From Bowmanella dokdonensis (GTDB lineage Bacteria; Pseudomonadota; Gammaproteobacteria; Enterobacterales; Alteromonadaceae): a stretch of DNA of 64,000 bases. Shown here piece by piece: positions 35,072 to 43,840 of the stretch (its first letter is position 1; each line of letters begins with the position of its first letter). The DNA lies in NCBI RefSeq assembly GCF_017254865.1, contig NZ_JAFKCV010000018.1, forward strand, positions 1 through 64,000, in the 5' to 3' direction. The notes under the pieces were generated by a model. That model saw only the letters and a list, made by a program, of their open reading frames with translations. It had not been told where the DNA came from and ran no database searches. The translations under genes and the position numbers were made by a program.

Positions 35072-36187
35072 CTAATCGGGGGAACTGAGGGGATACAGGA
35101 CCTCGTCATGATAGCCGGTGATCACCGGCATCAGGCCGCTAAGCTGCTGATCGAGCTCTGCATCTCCCGTATCGGCAATCAGGGGGCGGCCATTAAGGGC
35201 TTGCAGCTTACCCTTGGTGGCCACCAGCAGAATATTCTCCCGGCCGATAGCACGGATCAGAGTCGGGCTGAGCTGCTGATTACCGCGGCCAAACACATGC
35301 CCCTGGCCACCTATCAGGGTGATTACCAGCTTGGCCGGTTTGCCCTCGATGGCTTTTAACAGCTCCTCGGCAGTCATATCGCGGCCAAGCAATTGCTTGT
35401 CCCTGACAAGGTCAACCCCAAGCAAAGTATTCTCCAGGCCCAGTTCGCTCATAATGCCGCCCACTGTTGACCCCGATCCCATTACAAACACTTCATCTTC
35501 CATCAACTCAATGACATGGGCGGCGATATCGGCAAGGACTAATTCTTCTGATTCCCGCCCGCCCATCTTGACCGCTTGTACATATCGCAGTTCGGTGGGA
35601 ACCCGCATCTCGCCATAACGCTTTGCCCGCACTTGTCCCTGACGAAACGCCGTCTCGTCGATATCCATCACATCGGCTTCACCCAGACTCACCAGCTCCC
35701 CCCTGACCAGCATCTCCACCACCCGTCCGGCCGCTTTTGGGGTGACGCTATATACTCCTGAATGAATTTTGCAACCCGCCGGGATCCCCAGCACCGGCAT
35801 TCGGTCCCCCACCACTGCACAAATGTTGCGCGCTGTGCCATCACCGCCGGCAAACAGGAGCAAATCCAGATCTTTGCCGAGCAACACTTTGGCAGTCGCT
35901 TCGCTGTCCCGGGCTTCTGTTTGCTTCGGTGCCTGATAAACCACCTCGGTGGCAAAGCCCATCTCCCTGGCCAAATCCTCGCCCATTTGTGCCGACGCGG
36001 TGAAAATACGGATCTGATCTTTGAGCGGTGCAAGCAAAGCCAGTGCCTGTCTGGTCCGCTCGCCAGCCAGTTTCCTGGCTCCTCCGGCCAGGGCCTGGCT
36101 TCTTACCTCAGCCCCGTCGCTGCCCTTCAGGGCCAATGCGCCGCCGATTCCCGCATAGGGATTGATAATAAGACCAAGCCTAAACAT
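35072..36187 (-). CDS. ATP-NAD kinase family protein
   Basis: A 371-residue protein with the diacylglycerol/NAD-kinase fold: LGLIINPYAGIGGALALKGSDG at the N-terminus, GGDGT (114-118) as the nucleotide-phosphate motif, and LGIPAGCKIHSGVYSVTP. It is larger than the true NadK and belongs to the AcoX-like branch with an extra C-terminal domain; whether it phosphorylates NAD is not shown. Start at 36187 (ATG, GGAG upstream) rather than the open frame to 36355, because the family's N-terminus begins there. It overlaps epmC by 8 bp. Confidence 0.88.
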   Translation of the reverse strand: MFRLGLIINPYAGIGGALALKGSDGAEVRSQALAGGARKLAGERTRQALALLAPLKDQIRIFTASAQMGEDLAREMGFATEVVYQAPKQTEARDSEATAKVLLGKDLDLLLFAGGDGTARNICAVVGDRMPVLGIPAGCKIHSGVYSVTPKAAGRVVEMLVRGELVSLGEADVMDIDETAFRQGQVRAKRYGEMRVPTELRYVQAVKMGGRESEELVLADIAAHVIELMEDEVFVMGSGSTVGGIMSELGLENTLLGVDLVRDKQLLGRDMTAEELLKAIEGKPAKLVITLIGGQGHVFGRGNQQLSPTLIRAIGRENILLVATKGKLQALNGRPLIADTGDAELDQQLSGLMPVITGYHDEVLYPLSSPD

Positions 36188-36725
36188 GGCAGGACTCCAG
36201 GGCAAAGTGCTCCATCCTGAGGGCTGGGGTATGGTAAAAGCCCTGCAGGACCTGAATAAACTGGCCCGCCCTGGCCGGAAAGCCTTCATTGAGATAATGC
36301 CGGACCTGAGTCTGGACCTGCCGGGTAAAGGCCTGCCGATCGGATTCCACGCCATTGAGATTATCGCTACTGACCTGGAAATCTTTGCCGGCAGCTACAC
36401 TAAAGGCCCACTCAATGGCCTGGGGTTTGACTTCCACTTTCTCGAACTCCGCCTGTTGCTCGGCATTTCGTCCGTCGGGACAATACCAGTAACCGTAATC
36501 TTCCAGTTGGCGACGCTTCAACCCGGCCAGGCACCAATGGGCAATCTCGTGCAGTGCACTGGCGTAATAGCCATGGGCAAATACCACCCTGTGATAGGGC
36601 GTGACAGCGTCGGCCGGCAAATAAACGGGTTCCCCGGCTCCCCGGACCAGTCGGGTATTGAAACTGGCGCCGAATTGCCCATTGAAAAGGGCAATCAGAT
36701 GCTGGTACTGATGCTGGCCGGACAA
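36180..36725 (-). CDS. epmC: Elongation factor P hydroxylase EpmC
   Basis: Hydroxylates the beta-lysylated lysine of elongation factor P, the last step of EF-P modification. The 181 residues follow E. coli EpmC (YfcM): FNTRLVRGAGEPVYLPADA, metal motif HEIAHW (His59, Glu60, His63), DYGYWYCPDGRN, FEKVEVKPQAIEW and FYHTPALR. It needs EpmA and EpmB, which are not in the window, to be meaningful. It overlaps the next gene by 8 bp and lies 80 bp after the MFS gene. Confidence 0.95.
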   Translation of the reverse strand: MSGQHQYQHLIALFNGQFGASFNTRLVRGAGEPVYLPADAVTPYHRVVFAHGYYASALHEIAHWCLAGLKRRQLEDYGYWYCPDGRNAEQQAEFEKVEVKPQAIEWAFSVAAGKDFQVSSDNLNGVESDRQAFTRQVQTQVRHYLNEGFPARAGQFIQVLQGFYHTPALRMEHFALESCHV

Positions 36726-36805
36726 ATCTGTTCCCCATCTAGGCTAAAATCGGCGCGAATTGTAACCAGAGGCCGGGCTGCTGACAAATCCACTTACCGG
36801 ACCAA

Positions 36806-37978
36806 TCAGCCAACGGGCTGCCGTGCTTCCAACTGCTCCTTTGGCAGGAGGGCTACCACCAGAGTCGCCACTGCCAGTATCAGCGCTGCCGCAGTAAACG
36901 CCTCGGTAGCGCCCTGGCCTTGTTGCCATAACAGGCCGGCGGCAAAGTTTCCCAGGGCGCCGCCAAGCCCGCCGGCCAGACTCACATACAAGGCCTGTCC
37001 GCGACTCTGGAACCGTCGGCCGAAGAATCGGTGAATAAACTGGATGGCCGCCGCATGGGTCAGACCAAAACTGGCCGCATGAATACACTGGCTGAGGATC
37101 AGGATGCCGGGATAAAATGCCAGATAGGCCAGAAGCAACCAACGTATCAGGGTCAGAACCAGGCTGAACAGCAGGATATGCTTGATGCCAAATCGTTGAA
37201 TAAGACGCCCGGCCTTGAGAAAGATCAGAATTTCGGCCACCACCCCAAGGGACAGTAACAAACCGGTCTGCAGCCCCGAATATCCCAGGTCTTTCATATA
37301 CAGGGTGAAGAAGCTGTTGTAGGGGCCAAAGCCAACCTGTAACAGACACATGGCCAGGATAAACCCCAAGAATACCGGCGTCACAATACGACGCCAGATG
37401 GTGCCGGTGTGGGGAGTGTCATCTGGCAGGCTTTGCGGTTCCGACAGGCGCAGGCTGACCAACAGCAGGCCTATCAGCACCGCAGCACAGATCAGTATCA
37501 GTACCTCAGTCCCAAACCAATCAATTAACCGGCCTGCAAGGATGGTCAGCAGGATAAAGCCCAGGCTGCCCCACAGGCGTATCTGGCTGTAGCGGTGGGA
37601 GTCACCGGCCACCGAATTGAGGGTAATGACTTCCATCTGCGGCATGATGGCGGTCCAGAACATCAGCACCAGGCCAAAACACAGGGTCAGGCTCCAGAAA
37701 GTGTCGGCGATAAAAATCAGCACAAAGCTCAATGTCGCCAGCAGGCAGCCCAATTGCAGGATACGCAGGCATTTTCCGGTACGATCGGCCAGGTTGGCCC
37801 ACAGGTTGGGACCCAGAATGCGGGTCAGGGTAATCAGGGCCAGCAACTGGCCGATTTCAACCGAGTTCAGGCCCCGCCCATCCAGAAACATGGCCAGATA
37901 GGGGATCAGCACACCAAGCTGACCAAAGTACAGCAGATAGGCCAGCCCCAGCCACATCAGATGGCCTGAGGGCAACAT
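36806..37978 (-). CDS. MFS transporter (HcaT/MFS_1-like)
   Basis: A 390-residue transporter with 12 predicted helices. The pattern AYLLYFGQLGVLIPYLAMFLDGRG near the N-terminus, GPNLWANLADRTGK in the loop 2-3 position, and QCIHAASFGLTHAAAIQFIHRFF in the second half fit the MFS_1_like/HcaT group (putative 3-phenylpropionate or nucleoside transporters). Substrate unknown. It is 4 bp downstream of aroC, so it is co-transcribed with it; this neighbourhood is conserved in Alteromonadales and Shewanella as I recall. Confidence 0.9.
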   Translation of the reverse strand: MLPSGHLMWLGLAYLLYFGQLGVLIPYLAMFLDGRGLNSVEIGQLLALITLTRILGPNLWANLADRTGKCLRILQLGCLLATLSFVLIFIADTFWSLTLCFGLVLMFWTAIMPQMEVITLNSVAGDSHRYSQIRLWGSLGFILLTILAGRLIDWFGTEVLILICAAVLIGLLLVSLRLSEPQSLPDDTPHTGTIWRRIVTPVFLGFILAMCLLQVGFGPYNSFFTLYMKDLGYSGLQTGLLLSLGVVAEILIFLKAGRLIQRFGIKHILLFSLVLTLIRWLLLAYLAFYPGILILSQCIHAASFGLTHAAAIQFIHRFFGRRFQSRGQALYVSLAGGLGGALGNFAAGLLWQQGQGATEAFTAAALILAVATLVVALLPKEQLEARQPVG

Positions 37979-37982
37979 GGTG

Positions 37983-39086
37983 TTACTCAGACAGATTGCC
38001 CGGCAAGACAGGCGTAGACGACATCACTCCGGCGTTCTGTCCCCGGTGGCGCAGATAGTGATCCATCAGCACCAGAGCCAGCATGGCTTCGGCAATAGGC
38101 ACGGCCCGGATACCGACACAAGGATCATGACGGCCTTTGGTCACCACTTCGGCTGCCTGTCCGTGCACATCCACGCTGGCGCCGGGTACGCTGATACTGG
38201 AGGTGGGTTTGAGGGCCAGATGCACCACCACATCCTGTCCTGAAGAAATGCCTCCGAGCACGCCACCTGCACGATTGCTGGCAAAGCCCCGGGGCGTCAT
38301 GGCATCCCGGTGCTCGCTGCCTTTTTGTCCGACCACAGCAAAACCATCGCCTATCTCCACACCTTTAACGGCGTTGATACCCATCATGGCATGAGCGATA
38401 TCCGCGTCCAGGCGGTCGAAGACCGGCTCTCCCAGCCCCACCGGCACATGGCGGGCCACTACCGAGACTTTGGCCCCGATAGAGTCCCCGGACTTTTTCA
38501 GTTCCCGCATGTATTGATCCAAGGCCTCCAGTTTGTCCCCGTCGGCGCAAAAAAAAGCGTTAGTATTGGTCAGGGACAAATCCTTTGGTTCCAATTCAAT
38601 GGGGCCGAGTTGGGAAAGGTAGCCGGTAATCTCAATACCCAGGCTGTCACGCAGGTACTTCTTGGCAATCGCACCGCCGGCTACACGGATGGCAGTCTCC
38701 CGGGCGCTGGAGCGCCCCCCACCGCGATAGTCGCGCAGGCCATACTTCTGCTGATAAGTGTAATCCGCATGACCTGGACGGAAGATGTCCTTGATATCGG
38801 AATAGTCTTTGGAGCGCTGGTCGGTATTTTCAATGAGGACACCAATGGAGGTGCCCGTGGTCCTGCCTTCAAATACGCCTGAGAGGATCTTCACTTCGTC
38901 TGCTTCACGCCGGGCGGTGGTGTAGCGTGAGGTGCCGGGTTTACGCCTGTCCAGATCCACTTGCAAATCGGCTTCACAGAGCGCCAGTCCTGGCGGGCAG
39001 CCATCGATTACGCCGCCTATAGCGGTGCCGTGGCTTTCGCCAAATGTCGTCAGGGTAAAGAGTTTACCGAAAGTATTTCCCGCCAC
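37983..39086 (-). CDS. aroC: Chorismate synthase AroC
   Basis: Last common step of aromatic biosynthesis: EPSP to chorismate with reduced FMN. The three signatures are present: [35 protein letters not shown] and RNRGGVLGG-type ([15 protein letters not shown]). The 367 residues are normal. The start codon is GTG, immediately after the prmB TAA (TAAGTG), which implies translational coupling. Confidence 0.97.
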   Translation of the reverse strand: MAGNTFGKLFTLTTFGESHGTAIGGVIDGCPPGLALCEADLQVDLDRRKPGTSRYTTARREADEVKILSGVFEGRTTGTSIGVLIENTDQRSKDYSDIKDIFRPGHADYTYQQKYGLRDYRGGGRSSARETAIRVAGGAIAKKYLRDSLGIEITGYLSQLGPIELEPKDLSLTNTNAFFCADGDKLEALDQYMRELKKSGDSIGAKVSVVARHVPVGLGEPVFDRLDADIAHAMMGINAVKGVEIGDGFAVVGQKGSEHRDAMTPRGFASNRAGGVLGGISSGQDVVVHLALKPTSSISVPGASVDVHGQAAEVVTKGRHDPCVGIRAVPIAEAMLALVLMDHYLRHRGQNAGVMSSTPVLPGNLSE

Positions 39087-40034
39087 TTAGTTCGTTTCCT
39101 GTGCTTGTTGTTGATACAAGTATTCCACCAGTTGACGGCGGCTGATGGCAAATACGCCAAGGCCCCCGCGCTCAAAATCTATCCAACTGAGGGGCAGGGT
39201 GGGATAACGAGCCTGCATATGTACCATGGAATTACCCACTTCCACAAACAGCCAGCCTTTTTCGCTCAGATGGTCCGGCGCATCCCTCAGCAAGCGGTGC
39301 ACCAAATCCAGTCCGTCATGGCCGGCCGCCAGTCCCAGTTCAGGCTCATGATGAAATTCTTCAGGCAGGTCGGCCATGTCTTCTTCGTCCACATAGGGTG
39401 GATTGGCAATAATCAGGTCATAACGCTGACCTTTGAGCGCCCCATAGCCATCAGACAGAATAGGAAAAACCTGCTCATTCAGGCCATGCTCCTGGATATT
39501 GATCTCTGCCACCTGCAATGCCTCGGCACTGATATCCACGGCATCCACCTGGGCGTCGGGCCAGGCGTAGGCACAGGCAATGGCAATACAGGCACTGCCG
39601 GTACACATGTCGAGGATGTTCTCAGGTTCGAAACCCAGCCAGGGTTCGAAGCGACTGTTAATCAACTCGGCAAAAGGTGAACGGGGCACCAGTACCCGTT
39701 CATCCACATAGAAGGGCAATCCGCAAAACCAGGCCTGATGGGTAAGATAAGCCAGAGGAACCCGGTCCTTTACCCGCCTTGTTACCAGCTCCAGCACCTG
39801 TTGTTTCTCAGTGCTGGTCAAACGCGCGGCAAACAAAGGCATGGGATCCTGATGAGGCAGGTGCAGTACATGTAACACCAGACTGACCGCTTCATCCCAG
39901 GCATTGTCGGTACCATGGCCAAAATACAACTCCGCTTCGTTGAAGCGGCTGGCCGTCCATCGAAGCCAGTCCAGCAGGGTATGCAGCTCACCTGTGGCAT
40001 CAAGCCATTGGGCATCGTCAGTCATCGGGTTCAT
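39087..40034 (-). CDS. prmB: Ribosomal protein L3 glutamine methyltransferase PrmB
   Basis: Methylates a glutamine of ribosomal protein L3 (N5-glutamine) using S-adenosylmethionine. The 315 residues contain ILDMCTGSACIAIACAYAWPDA (SAM site) and the catalytic NPPYVDEEDM, which places the target glutamine. The HemK/PrmC relative PrmC is not adjacent, and the neighbourhood smrB/prmB/aroC identifies PrmB. Divergent from smrB with about 75 bp between. Confidence 0.95.
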   Translation of the reverse strand: MNPMTDDAQWLDATGELHTLLDWLRWTASRFNEAELYFGHGTDNAWDEAVSLVLHVLHLPHQDPMPLFAARLTSTEKQQVLELVTRRVKDRVPLAYLTHQAWFCGLPFYVDERVLVPRSPFAELINSRFEPWLGFEPENILDMCTGSACIAIACAYAWPDAQVDAVDISAEALQVAEINIQEHGLNEQVFPILSDGYGALKGQRYDLIIANPPYVDEEDMADLPEEFHHEPELGLAAGHDGLDLVHRLLRDAPDHLSEKGWLFVEVGNSMVHMQARYPTLPLSWIDFERGGLGVFAISRRQLVEYLYQQQAQETN

Positions 40035-40109
40035 AACCTGTTATCTCATGCAGTCATTATCGTTTCGAATTGGTATTATGCCCTTATTCTTCAAGCAAAT
40101 GCAGAGCAA

Positions 40110-40724
40110 ATGACAAAGAAGCCGCAGCCCGACGAGCAGGATCTGGCCTTGTTTCGCCAAGCCATCAGGGATGTCAAGCCAATGCGTCAGGATACGCTGC
40201 CTGAGCACGCCAGCCCTGAGGATGGTCCGCTTTGGTACAGGCGGCTTGAAGCCAGCGACAACATACATTCTGCTTCAGTGGGCAACAAGCAGAAATCCGC
40301 AGTAGATAGACAAAAGCGGTCTAAGCCAGAGCATAGGCTGGACAGGCAGGCCGCGGCCAGTTTCCAGTTTTCTGATGGCTTCGAAGCTTGGTTTGACCCC
40401 AGCCAGCCGCTTAAGTATGTGCAACCCGGTAGTGACAGCCATGAACTCAAGCGACTACGCCGGGGAGACTATCCCCCGGATCTGATACTGGATTTGCACG
40501 GCCTCAGACGGGAAGACGCCAAGATGGAGATCGCCGCGCTGCTTCACGCCGCCCGCAAGCAGCATTGCGCCTGTGTCTGTATCGTCCATGGCCTGGGAGA
40601 GCATGTCCTCAAACGCAGCGTACCGAACTGGCTTATTCAACACCCTGACGTGCTGGCATTTCACCAGGCACCGCTGGAATGGGGCGGCAGGGGCGCCCTG
40701 TTGGTATTGCTGCGTATCCAATGA
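40110..40724 (+). CDS. smrB: Ribosome rescue endonuclease SmrB
   Basis: Smr-domain nuclease that cuts mRNA between collided ribosomes in E. coli. The 204 residues have an N-terminal helix (PDEQDLALFRQAI), then FEAWFDPSQPLKYVQPGSD and the Smr domain (about 125-204) with LDLHGLRREDAK and VHGLGEHVLK, the catalytic DxH and GxG motifs. Start at 40110 matches the E. coli N-terminus; the open frame extends upstream to 39915, overlapping prmB on the other strand, and was not used. Confidence 0.94.
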   Translation: MTKKPQPDEQDLALFRQAIRDVKPMRQDTLPEHASPEDGPLWYRRLEASDNIHSASVGNKQKSAVDRQKRSKPEHRLDRQAAASFQFSDGFEAWFDPSQPLKYVQPGSDSHELKRLRRGDYPPDLILDLHGLRREDAKMEIAALLHAARKQHCACVCIVHGLGEHVLKRSVPNWLIQHPDVLAFHQAPLEWGGRGALLVLLRIQ

Positions 40725-40888
40725 GATCCCGGATACAATTGTCCAACGCTGACAAATGAACTTTCAGCCATGCCAAAGCGTACTAAACTCAAAGCAACGA
40801 TAATTGCTTACCGAGTCCGCAGTCAGAAGTCGTGATCCAATCATGATCCGGGCTGCCAGCAGTAAGCCGCAGTAACAGGCCTTTTCTG

Positions 40889-43087
40889 GTGTACAAGACC
40901 GCCGTGGCAGCCGGTGACAGATCACGTATCGCTTCATTGCAGTTCCTGCTCCGCTTTATGCTGCTGGCCTCCAGCTACCTGGCTTTTGGCTATTTAGGCA
41001 TTCAATTGGCCACGCTCTCCTATGGCATCAGCCTGATCTGGCCACCCATCGGCATTGCCATCGCACTGCTGTTGCGCTGGGATCTGCGACTGTGGCCCGC
41101 CATCATCGCCGGTGGTATCCCTCTTGAGATGCTCGCTTCAAACAGGGATTGGCTGTTTGGCCTGCAGATTTCGCTCAGTTCCGCTATTCCCATTTACCTG
41201 TGTTGCAGCCTGCTCAGGCAGTTCAGCTTCGATGCACGACTGGAACATCAAAAAGATCTGATACTTTTTGGCCTGATTGCCATTCTTGGCTGTCCGGCTT
41301 TGCTGGCCTTTATGGGTGTGGCACTGCTCACCTGGCATGACGTTATCATGGTCACAGATTTCTTCACCGCCTGGTGGAATTGGTTGCTGGGAGACATCAC
41401 AGGTGTGCTGATTTTTGGTATTGCCCTGCTGACATTCGATCTCAACCGCCTGGCCATCCTGTTCAAGCCGGGCATGCTGCTGGTGTTCGGGCTGATGTTG
41501 TTACTCGGCATGGAACTCTTTGTCTGGCAAGCCACCCCTTTCGTACTGGCTCTGTCCCTGTTGCCGGTCCTGGGCCTTATCTGGATAGCCATGCGCACCA
41601 ACCTGGCGGTGACGTCCTGGGTCGTGCTGCTGTTTTCCTGTGTGGCGGGATACGGAGCTCTCAATCAGGCTGGCATCTTTGCCGGCCTGCCCGACCCGCC
41701 GTTGGGCACCTGGCTATATATTACCAGCCTGGGCATGGCCTCCCTGATCGTGGCGGTTACGTCCATGGAGAACCGCCTGGAGGCCGAACAGATGCGTTAC
41801 GCTATCGGTGCCACCAATCTGGGCACCTGGGACTGGCGAATGGACGAGGACCGTATTGAGGTCAACGACAACTGGTTCAGGATGTTAGGTCAGCCTCCAC
41901 GAAGCGGAGAGATTCGCTTTGTGGATTTTGCTGAGCTCCTGCATCCTCAGGACCGGGATCCTACCCAAAAGGCCATCGGACAATACCTGAAGGGGCAAAC
42001 CGACCAATACCGTTTGCGGTTGCGCATGCGCCACGCCAACGGCACTTGGCGTGACATACAGTCTACCGGTGCTGTCACCGAGCGGGATTTTCGTGGCAGC
42101 CCCCTGCGCATGTGCGGCACCCATATGGATATTACCGAGCAGTTGCAGACCCGCCTGGAACTGGACAAGACTTACAACTTCCTGAACCGGATTTCTGAGC
42201 AGATACCCGGCGCCATTTATCAGTTCAGGATGGATGCGCAAGGTCATGCCAGCTTTCCCTTCGCCAATGGGGCCATTGAAAAGCTGCTTGGCGTAACGGT
42301 TGAGAAACTCAGGGAAACTGCGCAGCCCTGCTTTGCCAATATCCATCCCGATGATCTGCCTGGCTTTTTGGAGTCCATCGAAGAATCCAGGCAAAACCTC
42401 AGCCTCTGGCGTGCCGAGTTCAGGGTGAACTCCCCCAGGATCGGCTGGCGGGAGGCTTATTCGCGCCCACAACGACTGGAGGACGGCAGTACCCTGTGGC
42501 ATGGCTATATTACCGATATCAGCGAACGCAAGGACATGGAGATCCGTATTCAGAATCTGGCTTTGACCGATGAACTGACCGGCATTGAAAACCGACGCGC
42601 TTTTCTCAATCAGCTTGAACAGGAGTGGAACAGATGCAAACGGCATGGCGGCCCGCCCTCATTTGTCATTATCGCCGATATCGATCACTTCAAGCGGGTC
42701 AATGACAGCCACGGCCATGACGTGGGCGACAAGATGCTTTGCCATTTCACCGCACTGATTCAGCAGAGTATTCGCCGTAACGACAGTTTTGGCCGGCTGG
42801 GGGGTGAGGAATTCGGCATACTGGTCACCGACAGCAGCCTGGAGGACATTCAGGCCCTGGCTGAAAAACTCCGGGCCACAGTGGCAGCCAGTCCCCTGCG
42901 CATCCAGGATGGACTCGAGCTAAGCCTCACTGCCAGTTTTGGCATTGCCCGTTTAAAGGAAGACAGTGCGGCATTCGATGATGCACTGCTCAGGGCCGAC
43001 CGGGCATTGTATGCAGCCAAGCACAGCGGTCGTAACAGGGTATGTATGGAAAATAGCCACGGGGATCCGCCGTCGGCAAGGGCCTGA
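40889..43087 (+). CDS. MASE1-PAS-PAS-GGDEF diguanylate cyclase
   Basis: A 732-residue membrane enzyme. Eight to nine transmembrane helices form a MASE1 sensor (about 15-300; SYGISLIWPPIGIAIALLLRWDLRLWPAI is diagnostic). Two PAS domains with PAC parts follow (about 305-430 and 435-550), then a GGDEF domain (about 560-720). GGEEF is intact, and RRND five residues earlier forms the inhibitory RxxD site. Start is GTG at 40889 with no clear Shine-Dalgarno, so the first residues are uncertain. Signal unknown. Confidence 0.93.
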   Translation: MYKTAVAAGDRSRIASLQFLLRFMLLASSYLAFGYLGIQLATLSYGISLIWPPIGIAIALLLRWDLRLWPAIIAGGIPLEMLASNRDWLFGLQISLSSAIPIYLCCSLLRQFSFDARLEHQKDLILFGLIAILGCPALLAFMGVALLTWHDVIMVTDFFTAWWNWLLGDITGVLIFGIALLTFDLNRLAILFKPGMLLVFGLMLLLGMELFVWQATPFVLALSLLPVLGLIWIAMRTNLAVTSWVVLLFSCVAGYGALNQAGIFAGLPDPPLGTWLYITSLGMASLIVAVTSMENRLEAEQMRYAIGATNLGTWDWRMDEDRIEVNDNWFRMLGQPPRSGEIRFVDFAELLHPQDRDPTQKAIGQYLKGQTDQYRLRLRMRHANGTWRDIQSTGAVTERDFRGSPLRMCGTHMDITEQLQTRLELDKTYNFLNRISEQIPGAIYQFRMDAQGHASFPFANGAIEKLLGVTVEKLRETAQPCFANIHPDDLPGFLESIEESRQNLSLWRAEFRVNSPRIGWREAYSRPQRLEDGSTLWHGYITDISERKDMEIRIQNLALTDELTGIENRRAFLNQLEQEWNRCKRHGGPPSFVIIADIDHFKRVNDSHGHDVGDKMLCHFTALIQQSIRRNDSFGRLGGEEFGILVTDSSLEDIQALAEKLRATVAASPLRIQDGLELSLTASFGIARLKEDSAAFDDALLRADRALYAAKHSGRNRVCMENSHGDPPSARA

Positions 43088-43097
43088 ATGACGGCGT

Positions 43098-43724
43098 TTA
43101 ACTGGTCAGCCAGCGCCACAACCAGTGGGTGTCCAGATCTTCCTGGCAGCTTTTGAGTTGTTTGGCATACCTGTAGGATCTGTCTTTGACCTTGGCGGCG
43201 ACCGTCTTCAGCCAGGCCTTTCGGTTATAGGTCTTGCGTTTGTAGCCGCCCCAACCCTCATGATAGTTCAGGTACTGGGCATAGGCGTCCCACTTGGAAA
43301 CACCATTGATCTTATGGGTCTTGCTGATAAACCACCCCATAAAATCCATGGCGTCGTCAAAATCCTCCCGCGAAGCCCAGCCGTTGCCGGTTTCACGCAC
43401 ATAGTCCTGCCAGGTGGGGGTTTTGGCCTGGGAATAGCCATAGGCCGAACTGACCCGCCCCCAGGGGATCAGGCCAAAAAAGACATAATCACGGGGGGGG
43501 AGTGCATCGTGGCGGAAAGAGCTTTCCTGATACATCATGGCCATGGGCACATGGATGGGCACCCCCCACTTGCTGTTCATATCGCTGGCCGCGTCATACC
43601 AGTCCCGTTTTTCGTAAAAGATCTCACACAGGTTGCTGGTATCCTTCGGAGGACTGGTTGCACATCCGCTCAGAGATACTGCCAGCAGCGCACAATAAAA
43701 ATAATGAAAATTTTTCTTCAACAC
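43098..43724 (-). CDS. Transglycosylase SLT-like lipoprotein
   Basis: A 208-residue lipoprotein with lipobox LSGC (Cys21; signal peptide MLKKNFHYFYCALLAVSLSG). The mature part resembles a lysozyme-like SLT fold: PMAMMYQESSF holds the likely catalytic glutamate, then SSAYGYSQAKTPTWQDYVRETG and the NYHEGWGGYKRKTY segment. Proteins of this family occur in marine gammaproteobacteria and are thought to cut or bind peptidoglycan at the outer membrane; activity is inferred. Its 3' end is 10 bp from that of the convergent cyclase. Confidence 0.88.
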   Translation of the reverse strand: MLKKNFHYFYCALLAVSLSGCATSPPKDTSNLCEIFYEKRDWYDAASDMNSKWGVPIHVPMAMMYQESSFRHDALPPRDYVFFGLIPWGRVSSAYGYSQAKTPTWQDYVRETGNGWASREDFDDAMDFMGWFISKTHKINGVSKWDAYAQYLNYHEGWGGYKRKTYNRKAWLKTVAAKVKDRSYRYAKQLKSCQEDLDTHWLWRWLTS

Positions 43725-43793
43725 ACTGAACTATTCTCTCTGGTGCCACTCATACAGACTGTGTGTTTGAGTGTGTCCCTTGTAATTATTTTT

Positions 43794-43820
43794 CGCCTGG
43801 CTCCTGCCAGGCGTTTTTTT
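43794..43820 (+). terminator. Orphan plus-strand terminator
   Basis: A perfect 8-bp stem CGCCTGGC/GCCAGGCG (43794-43801 and 43806-43813) followed by T7. Only the plus orientation has a U-tract, yet both flanking genes (gshA and the SLT gene) run on the minus strand. It may end a small antisense or intergenic RNA. Confidence 0.75.
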
Positions 43821-43840
43821 ATCTGCACAACCTTCGCTTA

